From NCBI RefSeq assembly GCF_013260645.1, contig NZ_CP053921.1:806001-870000 (forward strand): a DNA stretch of 64,000 nt, in the 5' to 3' direction. Made by a program: the position numbers and the translations under genes. The DNA is from Erythrobacter mangrovi (GTDB taxonomy: Bacteria; Pseudomonadota; Alphaproteobacteria; Sphingomonadales; Sphingomonadaceae). Numbering within the stretch: the first letter of the stretch is position 1; every line of letters starts with the position of its first letter. Under the pieces are notes generated by a model that worked only from the letters and a program-made list of their open reading frames with translations, was not told the origin of the DNA and made no database searches. This document shows, piece by piece, positions 1-7,705 of the stretch.

Positions 1-37
1 GAATCGGGTTTCCATTTGGTAACGTGGAGCGTCACCC

Positions 38-391
38 ATGGCCCTCAAAATCCGACAGAACCAAAGCCCCGAGCCGCCCGAGAGCTGCCCGTTAACCGAA
101 TGCATGAAGATCATTGGCGGCGCTTGGACGCCCAACATCATCTGGTCACTGCGGGCCGGGCCGCGACGGTTCAGCGAGCTGAGGGTCGATATCCCGCCTA
201 TCTCGCCCAAGGTACTGAGTACGCGATTGCGCGACCTCGAATCCCGCGGCGTATTGACCAGGACTATCATGCCCACCTCCCCGCCATCGGTGGAGTATGC
301 GCTGACGCCGCTTGGCGCGCGCCTGATGCCAGCGATCGAAGGGATCGTTGACGTGGGTCACGCCCTCAAGCTTCAGGGCTACAAAGCCTAA
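38..391 (+). CDS. HxlR-family transcriptional regulator
   Basis: A 117-aa winged-helix DNA-binding protein of the HxlR/MarR-like type. The recognisable core is CPLTECMKIIGGAWTPNIIW (residues ~17-36), then the RRFSELR and ISPKVLSTRLRDLE helices and a wing ending in EYALTPLG, which is the standard HxlR layout and length. GTGGAG sits about 8 nt before the ATG and serves as a ribosome site. It is followed 62 nt later by a PhzF gene in the same direction and may regulate it. HxlR proteins often sense reactive electrophiles or aromatic metabolites, but no ligand can be read from the sequence. A second, longer HxlR protein lies at 8871-9380. Confidence 0.9.
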   Translation: MALKIRQNQSPEPPESCPLTECMKIIGGAWTPNIIWSLRAGPRRFSELRVDIPPISPKVLSTRLRDLESRGVLTRTIMPTSPPSVEYALTPLGARLMPAIEGIVDVGHALKLQGYKA

Positions 392-453
392 CCAGACCGG
401 TACGGGCACCAGCCATGCGCGCCTGCCGACCAAACCTCTGAAGGCCACTCCGA

Positions 454-1275
454 ATGCCGGACCTCGAATTCAAGATCTACGATGTCTTCACCGAAACGCG
501 TTTCGCCGGGAACCCGCTGGCCGTATTTCTCGATGCCCCAGGTATCGACGATCCAACCATGCAGGGGATCGCCAACGAGCTGAACCTGTCGGAAACGGTC
601 TTCATCACAGGGAGGCCGAAGTCAGGCGAGTTCGAGATGCGGATCTTCACTCCGCAGACCGAGTTGCCCTTTGCGGGCCACCCGACCGTTGGAACGGCTT
701 TAGCCCTGCGCGATGCCGGTCTGGTGCAGGATATCGCAAGGCTCAATCTTCCTGCCGGAACCGTTGAGGTGGCGATTGATGGTAGAACAGCCACATTCCG
801 GGCCCCATTGCCCTCCAGCCTCATCGATCTGCAGATGACCAATGATGCAGCAGCCGAACTACTGGGCCTCGCAGCCGAGGACATCAAACAGGTCGAGATC
901 GCAGCGGCGGGTGTGCCCTTTGCCTGCATTGAGCTGGCTTCGCGCGTGGCGCTTGCCAACTGCAGTATCGCAATGGGCGCGTGGAAGCGCGACTGGTCGG
1001 GCAGCGAAGCGTCCCACATCTATGTCTATTGCTGTGGCGCGGAACAGGGCGATCTGGACGCCCGTATGTTCGCCCCCGCCATGGGGATCGCCGAGGACCC
1101 CGCGACGGGCGGCGCGGCTGCGGCCATGGCGGCGATCCTGCCTGATGGCGACTACCGGATCACTCAGGGCGAAGATATGGGCCGCAAGAGCCTCATTCTG
1201 TTGAGTGTCCGTGATTGTCGCGCCCGAATCGGCGGGGCTGCGGTGCAAGTCGGCAAAGGCGAAATCCACGGCTGA
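454..1275 (+). CDS. PhzF family isomerase/epimerase
   Basis: A 273-aa protein of the PhzF/diaminopimelate-epimerase fold superfamily. The N-terminus IYDVFTETRFAGNPLAVF, the NLSETVFI segment with the general acid/base Glu (~E47), GHPTVGTALAL, and MGIAEDPATGGAAAAMA near the C-terminus are the family signature. Family members isomerise small substrates (phenazine precursors, trans-4-hydroxyproline-type compounds), but most are uncharacterised. No phenazine genes are nearby. The gene follows the HxlR gene and probably shares its transcript. Position suggests a link to the downstream catabolic operon, but a divergent small gene lies between them. Substrate unknown. Confidence 0.88.
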   Translation: MPDLEFKIYDVFTETRFAGNPLAVFLDAPGIDDPTMQGIANELNLSETVFITGRPKSGEFEMRIFTPQTELPFAGHPTVGTALALRDAGLVQDIARLNLPAGTVEVAIDGRTATFRAPLPSSLIDLQMTNDAAAELLGLAAEDIKQVEIAAAGVPFACIELASRVALANCSIAMGAWKRDWSGSEASHIYVYCCGAEQGDLDARMFAPAMGIAEDPATGGAAAAMAAILPDGDYRITQGEDMGRKSLILLSVRDCRARIGGAAVQVGKGEIHG

Positions 1276-1369
1276 ACAGCCAGGCTGATCGATAGATTGG
1301 CAGCACCCGCCCTTGCATTTGGCGGCGCCAAAACGGCTGCCCTAAATCCAGACGCCTCTTGGGGCGCCC

Positions 1370-1549
1370 TTAGGCAGGAGAACTCCCGCTGCCCTCACTT
1401 TCCTCCAGCTTCCGGAGAATCGCGGAGACCGACGCTTCCAGCACATGCAGGCGCGACTCGATCTGTTCGACGCTGGTCGTCGAAGGGTCGGCAGACAGCA
1501 CGGCGATCCGGCGCATCTGCTCCGCAAACCACTGACGGGTAATGTTCAT
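1370..1549 (-). CDS. small hypothetical protein (59 aa)
   Basis: A short leftward gene divergent from the SCP2/molybdenum-hydroxylase operon. The ATG at 1549 is chosen because AGAGGA lies 6 nt upstream of it. A longer reading frame to 1600 has no ribosome site. The product is a charged helical protein (MNITRQWFAEQMRRIAVL start, then a heptad-like segment around EQIESRLHVLEASVSAILRKLEE, probably a short coiled coil). I do not recognise a family. It could be a small regulator or chaperone tied to the divergent operon, but nothing in the sequence proves this. Confidence 0.55.
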   Translation of the reverse strand: MNITRQWFAEQMRRIAVLSADPSTTSVEQIESRLHVLEASVSAILRKLEESEGSGSSPA

Positions 1550-1603
1550 TTCGATCCTCTCAGGCCGTCGGATTGATTTCCACTCTGACTCTTGCTCCAT
1601 AAC

Positions 1604-1616
1604 TACAATTATTGTA
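1604..1616. promoter_or_regulatory. 13-bp palindrome, candidate operator between divergent genes
   Basis: TACAATTATTGTA is a perfect palindrome in the 113-nt gap between the leftward small gene (start 1549) and the rightward operon (start 1663). It is the most AT-rich point of the gap and lies about 47 nt before the operon's first start codon, where a promoter is expected. Two HxlR proteins and one TetR protein are encoded within 8 kb, and any of them could bind here. No experimental support. Confidence 0.4.
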
Positions 1617-1662
1617 TGTATGGCGCAAGCCCAGCAAAAGCAGCATGCTCAAGGAGGATCCG

Positions 1663-1968
1663 TTGCACCCGCTCACAGTCTACATCGAAGGATTTCGTCA
1701 CGCGCTCGCCAACGGCGGGTCCCTGCCCGCCTCGGCCCGGATGGATGTCGACGGCGCCGGTTCGATCCATATTGCGGAAGGCGAAGTCAGCGACCGCCAG
1801 GATCCGGCCGCCTGCATCATGCGCACCAGTCACGAAATCTACGACCAACTCTACTTCGGCACGATCGACCCGACGATCGCCTTCGCCAAGGGGGACCTCA
1901 GCATCAACGGCGACATGGCCGTCGCATTGGCGATGCAGGGGCTCTTCGAGAAGGCCAGGGCGGCCTGA
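1663..1968 (+). CDS. SCP2 sterol-binding domain protein
   Basis: First gene of the operon, a 101-aa stand-alone SCP2-like protein. The segments SIHIAEGEVSDRQDPAACIM, TSHEIYDQLYFG and FAKGDLSINGDMAVALAMQGLF match the SCP2 fold, which binds hydrophobic acyl or sterol ligands. The start is taken as TTG at 1663 because a perfect AAGGAGG (1651-1657) lies 5 nt upstream. The alternative ATG at 1645 has no good ribosome site and would place that AAGGAGG inside the coding region. Its stop is 2 nt before the next gene. Role in the operon: possibly carrier or protector of a hydrophobic, CoA-linked intermediate (inference). Confidence 0.8.
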   Translation: MHPLTVYIEGFRHALANGGSLPASARMDVDGAGSIHIAEGEVSDRQDPAACIMRTSHEIYDQLYFGTIDPTIAFAKGDLSINGDMAVALAMQGLFEKARAA

Positions 1969-1970
1969 TC

Positions 1971-2474
1971 GTGGCCGGATCGGCGCCCGTGCCAAACACT
2001 GCGGTCACCCTGACCATCGATGGGGTGGAGCGAACCGCCTCGGTCGAACCACGCGATCTGCTGGTCCTGGCGCTGCGCGAGAAGTTCGGCGCAACCGCCC
2101 CGCATGTCGGTTGCGAGAGTGGGCGCTGCGGCGCCTGCACGGTTCTGCTCGACGGAACTCCGGTCAAGAGCTGCATGATGCTGGCGGTCCAGGTGAATGG
2201 GTCTGAAGTGACGACCGCAGCGGGCCTTGGACCACACCGGATCGGGTCCGCCCTGCAGGCGGCATTCAAGGCGGCGCATGGCCTTCAATGCGGCTATTGC
2301 ACGCCGGGAATGCTGGCGAGCGCCAGCGGCCTCCTGGCGAAGAACCCCAATCCGAACGAGGATGAGGTGCGCCAGGCGCTGCGCGGGAATCTGTGCCGTT
2401 GCACGGGATACCAGCATATCCTCGACGCCGTGCTGCTCGCCGCCGAGAACCTGCGTGAGGCAGAGCCCGCATGA
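1971..2474 (+). CDS. molybdenum hydroxylase 2Fe-2S small subunit (CoxS/XdhA-type)
   Basis: A 167-aa iron-sulfur subunit of a xanthine-dehydrogenase-family enzyme. The plant-type ferredoxin motif GCESGRCGACTVLLDG provides cysteines of the first [2Fe-2S] cluster. LQCGYCTPGM and NLCRCTGYQHI in the C-terminal helical domain provide the second. These relay electrons between molybdopterin and FAD. GTG at 1971 is used as the start, 2 nt after the SCP2 stop. A second in-frame GTG at 1989 is possible. It overlaps the large subunit by ATGA. Length is typical of CoxS. Confidence 0.93.
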   Translation: MAGSAPVPNTAVTLTIDGVERTASVEPRDLLVLALREKFGATAPHVGCESGRCGACTVLLDGTPVKSCMMLAVQVNGSEVTTAAGLGPHRIGSALQAAFKAAHGLQCGYCTPGMLASASGLLAKNPNPNEDEVRQALRGNLCRCTGYQHILDAVLLAAENLREAEPA

Positions 2475-4840
2475 CCGCCACAAGCTCATACTCCGGCGAG
2501 CTATCGGAACCCGCAGGCTGGGTCGGTCGGGCCATTGAGCGCCGGGAAGACGATCGGCTGCTAAAGGGAGCCGGGCGGTTCGTTGATGACATAGTTCTGC
2601 CCGGCCAGCTCCACGCCGCCTTCGTCCGCAGCCCGCACCCCCACGCCAGTTTTACAGAGGTGGATTTCGCAGAAGCGCTGGCCGTGCCAGGCGTTCACCT
2701 TTGCCTGAGTGCCAAGGACTTCGATCAGCTTCCGCACGTGAAGCCCAACTGGATCCTGCCACGCTCAATCCCGCGCGGCCGCCCGATCCTTGCCCAGGGC
2801 CGCGTGCGCTACGTCGGCGAGCCCGTCGCGGTGGTAATTGCCGAAAGCCTCGCTGCGGCACGCGACGCCGCGGAGCTCGTCCGGGTCGACTTCACACCCC
2901 TGCCCCATGTGCTGGACCAGCGCGACGCAATCGTGAGCGATGCGCCACGCGTGCATGACGACATGGACAGCAATGTCGCGGCGACCTTCTCCCCCGGGAA
3001 TGGCGGGTTTGCGAAGGCCGCGGATGCGGCGCCGTTTCGAACCCGATTCCGACTGCGCAACCAGCGCCTAGTTCCCTTCTCGATCGAGGGGCGAGCGGTC
3101 AACGCGGACTACGACACGGTGACAGGGCGCATGACGCTCAACATCGCGCAACAACTGCCGCATATGGCGCGGCGAATGGTAGCCGAGACGATCGGTTTCC
3201 CGGAAAATCGCCTGCGCGTCATCTCACCCGATGTCGGTGGCGGGTTCGGGCCCAAGATGCACGTCTATCAGGAAGAGGCGGTCTGTGCGCTCGCCTCGAT
3301 GAAGCTCGGACGGCCGGTCAAATGGACCGAAAGCCGATCCGAGAACGTGTGCAACACCACCCATGGCCGCGATCACGAGATGCAAGTCGACGTGGCCTAT
3401 GACCACGAAGGCAAACTGCTGGCACTTAGGATCGAAAGCCTCGCCAACATCGGTGCCTACATGTCGAGCATGGGATCGGGCATTCCCACGGTGAACGTCG
3501 GCTTGTTCGTCATGGGCGTTTACGAGATTCCGTCGGTCGAGGTCGATATCAAGTGCCTCTATACCCATACCCCCCCGGTCGACGCCTATCGCGGAGCCGG
3601 CCGCCCAGAAGCCAGCTATGTCATCGAACGGACGATCGATCGCGTCGCGCATGAGCTCGGCCTCGACCCCGCGGAAGTCCGACGTCGCAACTTCCTGACC
3701 GAAAACCAGATCCCGCGCCGCCAGCCGACAGGAGCGATGATCGACAGCGGCCGCTATCACCACACGCTCGAAGATGCGCTGCGCCGCGCGGACTACGACG
3801 AATTCCGCCAGGCACAGGCCAAGGCCCGCACTGACGGCGAACTGACAGGCATCGGCATCGCCAATTATACCGAGAGCTGCGGCGTCGGGCCCGGGCAGGT
3901 CCAGAAGCTCGTCGGCTTCGATCGCGGCGGCTATGAGAGCGCGCGCGTGCGCATGACTTCGGACGGCGGCGCGATGGTCTTCTCCGGCTCGCATAGCCAT
4001 GGCCAGGGCCACAAGACCGTATTCGCACAGATTGCCGCCGACGAACTTGGCATCTCGCCCGACCGGATCGAGGTCATCCAAGGCGATACCGACAGCGTGC
4101 CGCAAGGCGTCGGCACCTTCAATTCGCGCTCGATCCCGGTTGGGGGAAGTGCGGTGAAGGTCGCGGCCGGCAGGGTGGCCGATCGCATCCGGCGCTTGGC
4201 CGCCCATCTCCTGCAGGTCGAAGTTGATGCCCTGCAACGTGAAGGCGACGTGTTCCGTGCACCCGATGGCGGGGTCATCGCCTTTTCCGAAGTCTGCCAC
4301 GCCGCATGGACCGGCCACAACGTTCCTGCCGATCTCGGGGTAGGCCTGGAAGAAACCGAGTTCTACCATCCTACCTCCATGTCCGCCCCCTACGGGGCGC
4401 ATATCGCGCAGGTCCGGATCGATCGTGAGACGGGCGAAATCGCCCTGGAACGTTACGTGGCGGTCGACGACTGCGGCACGGTCATCAATCCCCTGCTGGC
4501 CCGCGGCCAGGTGCATGGCGGCCTGGCACAAGGCATTGGCCAAGCACTGTGGGAAGACGGTACACCCGAAGCGGACGGCGGCATAATCCTTGATACGCCG
4601 ATCCCCCGCTTCGACATGCTGCCGCGCTTCGAGACTTCGCACACAGTCACCGAAAGCTGGACCAATCCGCTAGGCGCAAAGGGACTGGGCGAGGCCGGGG
4701 CGATTGGCGCTCCGCCGGCAATCGTCAATGCCGCAATCGATGCCCTGTGGCACCTTGGCGTGCACGAGATCGACATGCCGCTGACCCCTGCACGGATCCT
4801 TGCCGCGATCGATGCTGCCGAACAGGAGTCGGCACAATGA
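2471..4840 (+). CDS. molybdenum hydroxylase large (molybdopterin) subunit
   Basis: A 789-aa catalytic subunit binding the molybdopterin cytosine dinucleotide cofactor. The N-terminal domain starts with RAIERREDDRLLKGAGRFVDD. The substrate loop is AYRGAGRPE (Tyr373-Glu379 region), which marks form II/aldehyde-oxidase-like proteins, whereas true CO dehydrogenases carry AYRCSFR. The C-terminal LGAKGLGEAGAIGAP carries the catalytic Glu (~E741). The enzyme hydroxylates an aldehyde or N-heteroaromatic carbon using water. Start and end both overlap neighbours by 4 nt, so it is translationally coupled. No maturation factor (XdhC/CoxF type) is encoded in the operon. Confidence 0.93.
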   Translation: MTATSSYSGELSEPAGWVGRAIERREDDRLLKGAGRFVDDIVLPGQLHAAFVRSPHPHASFTEVDFAEALAVPGVHLCLSAKDFDQLPHVKPNWILPRSIPRGRPILAQGRVRYVGEPVAVVIAESLAAARDAAELVRVDFTPLPHVLDQRDAIVSDAPRVHDDMDSNVAATFSPGNGGFAKAADAAPFRTRFRLRNQRLVPFSIEGRAVNADYDTVTGRMTLNIAQQLPHMARRMVAETIGFPENRLRVISPDVGGGFGPKMHVYQEEAVCALASMKLGRPVKWTESRSENVCNTTHGRDHEMQVDVAYDHEGKLLALRIESLANIGAYMSSMGSGIPTVNVGLFVMGVYEIPSVEVDIKCLYTHTPPVDAYRGAGRPEASYVIERTIDRVAHELGLDPAEVRRRNFLTENQIPRRQPTGAMIDSGRYHHTLEDALRRADYDEFRQAQAKARTDGELTGIGIANYTESCGVGPGQVQKLVGFDRGGYESARVRMTSDGGAMVFSGSHSHGQGHKTVFAQIAADELGISPDRIEVIQGDTDSVPQGVGTFNSRSIPVGGSAVKVAAGRVADRIRRLAAHLLQVEVDALQREGDVFRAPDGGVIAFSEVCHAAWTGHNVPADLGVGLEETEFYHPTSMSAPYGAHIAQVRIDRETGEIALERYVAVDDCGTVINPLLARGQVHGGLAQGIGQALWEDGTPEADGGIILDTPIPRFDMLPRFETSHTVTESWTNPLGAKGLGEAGAIGAPPAIVNAAIDALWHLGVHEIDMPLTPARILAAIDAAEQESAQ

Positions 4841-5667
4841 TCCCTGCGACCTTCAGCTATGCAGCGCCGAAGAGCCCGCAGGAAGCGCTCGACCTTCTCT
4901 CCGCGCATTTAGGCTCGATGATCCTTGCCGGTGGGCACACGCTCCTCACCGCGCTCAAGCAGCGCAAGGCGCGTGCCGCCATGCTCGTCGACATCGCGCA
5001 TGTCGGGCTCGACCGGCTCGAGATCGACGACCAAGGCAATCTAGTGATCGGCGCCGCCGTGAAGCAGGCGGCCCTGGCAGAGTTCTGCAATCGGAATGGC
5101 TGGGCCCTACTGGCCGAAATCGGGGCAAAGTCCGGCGATCCGATGATCCGTGCGCGTGGCACTTTCGTGGGCGCGCTATGTGCGGCCGAGCCAGGCGGTG
5201 ACTGGGCAGCAGGAGCCCTCGCGCTCGATACCGAGATCAGGCTGCTGACCCAGGATGGCGAGCGGATGATGCGGCTGGGCGGCTACCTGGCCGATCCTAA
5301 GCCTGGGCCGCATCTTGTTCTGGAAGCAATCATCCCTGCATCAATGCGCGACAGGCCGCAGGGATATGAGAAGGTCAAACACGCCGCGATCGGCTGGTCG
5401 ATTGCCAGCGTCGCGCATGTCCGGGCCGAAATAGGCCTGCAGGTAGCAGTATCGGGTGCACTGGCCCGCCCGCAGCGGCTGCCAATACTCGAGCAGCGCG
5501 ACATGGCCAGTTTCGAGCAAGCCGAGCTGGATGCCGCCATCGCCAACGCGCTCGATCAATTGTCATTCGTCGGTGATCGCTACGCACCTGCCGACTGGCG
5601 GAAGAGACGGCTTGGTCTGCTGCTCCGCGACGTCTTCCAATCCCAAAACACAGAGGCACCAGCATGA
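4837..5667 (+). CDS. molybdenum hydroxylase FAD-binding medium subunit (CoxM-type)
   Basis: A 276-aa flavoprotein subunit that passes electrons from the iron-sulfur clusters to the final acceptor. FSYAAPKSPQEALDLL and MILAGGHTLLTALKQR match the first FAD motif (usually AGGQSLLPLMK). The second motif, usually TIGG, reads GTFVGALCAAEPGGDW here, so one glycine is replaced. That is a small departure from consensus and may affect flavin binding. The C-terminal CoxM domain contains GYEKVKHAAIGWSIASVA. ATG at 4837 overlaps the large-subunit stop by 4 nt. The S-L-M gene order differs from the classical coxMSL order. Confidence 0.9.
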   Translation: MIPATFSYAAPKSPQEALDLLSAHLGSMILAGGHTLLTALKQRKARAAMLVDIAHVGLDRLEIDDQGNLVIGAAVKQAALAEFCNRNGWALLAEIGAKSGDPMIRARGTFVGALCAAEPGGDWAAGALALDTEIRLLTQDGERMMRLGGYLADPKPGPHLVLEAIIPASMRDRPQGYEKVKHAAIGWSIASVAHVRAEIGLQVAVSGALARPQRLPILEQRDMASFEQAELDAAIANALDQLSFVGDRYAPADWRKRRLGLLLRDVFQSQNTEAPA

Positions 5668-6461
5668 GTCAATCCGCCGACCAAGGCGCACCCGTCAAAG
5701 TTGAGGGCAAAGGGCCGCTGACAATCCTGACCCTCGACCGTCCGCCGCACAATCTGGTCGAGTATTCGCTGCTGCAGGGGATCATGGACGGACTTTCGGG
5801 TGCCGTCGAGCGCGGCGCACGCGCCGTCCTGCTCAAGAGCGCACTACGCAATTTCTCTGCCGGGGCGGACCTCGCAATGTTCATGCAGCCGACGGGCGAT
5901 ACAGGCGAGAGGCCCAAAGGCCCCAGCGTGACCGAATTCCTCGAAGCGGTCGAATCCACGCCCATCCCGATTGTTACCGCGATCCACGGCGTATGCTTGG
6001 GCGGCGGGCTCGAGATAGCCCTCACCACCGACTACATCATCGCCGCGCGTTCATCCCGCATCGGGTCGGTTGAGGTGACGCTCGGCCTCGCACCGATCAT
6101 GGGCGGCGTCCAGCGGCAGGTCGAACGGATCGGCCTGGTGCGTGCCAAGGAAATGTCGATGCTTGGGCGGCGCTACGATCCCGAGACGCTGGCTGCATGG
6201 GGGTTGATCAATGCCGTCGTCGATGACGACAAGCTGGAAGGTGCCGCGCTGGCTATTGCCGAGGAGTTCGCCAATGGGCCGACCGTTTCCACCGGATCAA
6301 CCAAGGCACTTGCCCGTCTGGCCGCGAATGAGGGCATTGCGGCAGCCGATGCGGCCATGGCCGAGTTGCAGAAGCCGATCTGGAAGTCGGATGACCTCAA
6401 GACCGGGCTCGATTCCTTTATGAAGCGCGGGCCCGGACAGGCCCGGTTTGCGGGGCGCTGA
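5664..6461 (+). CDS. enoyl-CoA hydratase/isomerase family protein
   Basis: A 265-aa crotonase-fold enzyme. Recognisable parts are LTILTLDRPPHNLVEY at the N-terminus, the oxyanion-hole region NFSAGADLAMFM, and AIHGVCLGGGLEIALTTDYI followed by RIGSVEVTLGLAPIMGG, which hold the usual positions of the two catalytic acids. It probably hydrates, isomerises or cleaves a CoA-bound intermediate produced upstream. ATGA overlap with the FAD subunit and a TGATG overlap with the CoA-transferase gene indicate coupled translation. Exact reaction type cannot be assigned within the crotonase family. Confidence 0.88.
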   Translation: MSQSADQGAPVKVEGKGPLTILTLDRPPHNLVEYSLLQGIMDGLSGAVERGARAVLLKSALRNFSAGADLAMFMQPTGDTGERPKGPSVTEFLEAVESTPIPIVTAIHGVCLGGGLEIALTTDYIIAARSSRIGSVEVTLGLAPIMGGVQRQVERIGLVRAKEMSMLGRRYDPETLAAWGLINAVVDDDKLEGAALAIAEEFANGPTVSTGSTKALARLAANEGIAAADAAMAELQKPIWKSDDLKTGLDSFMKRGPGQARFAGR

Positions 6462-7705
6462 TGGCCGGGCCGCTTTCCGGACTCAAGGTCGTCGACTTCA
6501 GCCGCGTCCTCGCTGGGCCATTGTGCTCGCGTACGCTCCTCGATCTCGGGGCGGACGTGACCAAGGTGGAGCCACCGATGGGTGACGTCACCCGCTACGC
6601 CGCGCCGACCACGGGCGCGATGTCGGGCTATTTTGCCCAGCAGAATGCAGGCAAACGCAATGTCTGCCTCGACCTCAACGTCCCGGCTGCACGCGAAATC
6701 GCGCTGCGCCTGTGCGATGGCGCAGATATCGTGGTCGAGAATTTCCGGGCTGGTGCGCTGGCCAGTTTCGGACTCGATTATGCCAGCGTTGCAGCGCGCA
6801 ATCCGGCTGTGATCTACTGCTCGATCACCGGATATGGGCAGGGTGGCCCATGGCGTAGCCGAATGGCCTATGCGCCCACCGTCCAGGCTGAGGCCGGATT
6901 CACTGCCACCAGCGAAGTGCATTACGGCGACAAGCTCACCGCGCCCGCCACGGACAGCCTTAGCCATGCCGACGTCTATGCCGGGTTGCAGGGGGTGATC
7001 GCGATCCTCGCCGCGCTCAATGCGCGCAACCAGACTGGCAAGGGCCAGTATATCGACGTGGCCATGGCCGCGACGCTGCTAGCGGTGAATGAGAAGGCCC
7101 ATATCGCGCTTTCAGGCCTCGATATCGGCGACGAACCTCCGGTTCTCGGCGCCACCGACTGCCCCTTCTTTACCGGGCCCGACGGTGAACGGATCATTGT
7201 GGCTTCGAGCATCATCGGCAGCCTGACATTCCGCTTCTTCCTGTCGGCGATGCGCCGCGCCGACCTGGCCAAGGACCCCCGCTTTGCGACAGCGGCGGAC
7301 CGGCGCAAGAACCTGCCCGAGTTGCATGCGATCATCCAGCGATGGATCGACGGCTTCCCGAACAAGCGCGCGCTCGACGCACAATTCGACGAAGCCAAGA
7401 TCGCCATGGGCGAAGTGCGCACGATGCAGCAGCTCGCCGAATCGGAGTGGGCGGACTACTGGGGCGCGACGCATAAGGTGCCTGATCGCGCCGGCGGCGA
7501 ATATACGCTCCCGGGTCGGCCATGGCGCTTCTCCGAAAGCGCGCTCGATGCGCCCGGCGCACCCGCATTCCAGGGCGAGCACAATGACGCGATCTGTCGT
7601 GAACTGGGCTTCTCCGAAATCCAGATTGCCAGCGCCCGCAAGGCCCGCGGTCTGCTCGCCCCGCGAGTGCCCGAGGCGGCTGGATCCAAAGCGGCAAGGC
7701 AATGA
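6461..7705 (+). CDS. class III (CaiB/BaiF) CoA-transferase
   Basis: A 414-aa family III CoA-transferase. It starts GPLSGLKVVDFSRVLAGPLC and continues with LGADVTKVEPP and YFAQQNAGKRNVCLDL. SHADVYAGLQGV carries the aspartate (~D171) that forms the acyl-CoA anhydride intermediate in this family. It activates a carboxylate by transferring CoA from a donor such as succinyl-CoA or another acyl-CoA. In this operon it would charge the product of the molybdenum hydroxylase, feeding the hydratase encoded just upstream (inference). It overlaps both neighbours by 1 and 4 nt. Confidence 0.92.
   Translation: MAGPLSGLKVVDFSRVLAGPLCSRTLLDLGADVTKVEPPMGDVTRYAAPTTGAMSGYFAQQNAGKRNVCLDLNVPAAREIALRLCDGADIVVENFRAGALASFGLDYASVAARNPAVIYCSITGYGQGGPWRSRMAYAPTVQAEAGFTATSEVHYGDKLTAPATDSLSHADVYAGLQGVIAILAALNARNQTGKGQYIDVAMAATLLAVNEKAHIALSGLDIGDEPPVLGATDCPFFTGPDGERIIVASSIIGSLTFRFFLSAMRRADLAKDPRFATAADRRKNLPELHAIIQRWIDGFPNKRALDAQFDEAKIAMGEVRTMQQLAESEWADYWGATHKVPDRAGGEYTLPGRPWRFSESALDAPGAPAFQGEHNDAICRELGFSEIQIASARKARGLLAPRVPEAAGSKAARQ

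Noticed and set aside
3224..4642. 472-codon minus-strand frame antisense to the molybdenum hydroxylase large subunit
   Set aside because: Composition is typical of a third-position shadow and no motif or ribosome site is visible, while the plus strand has unmistakable XDH-family motifs.
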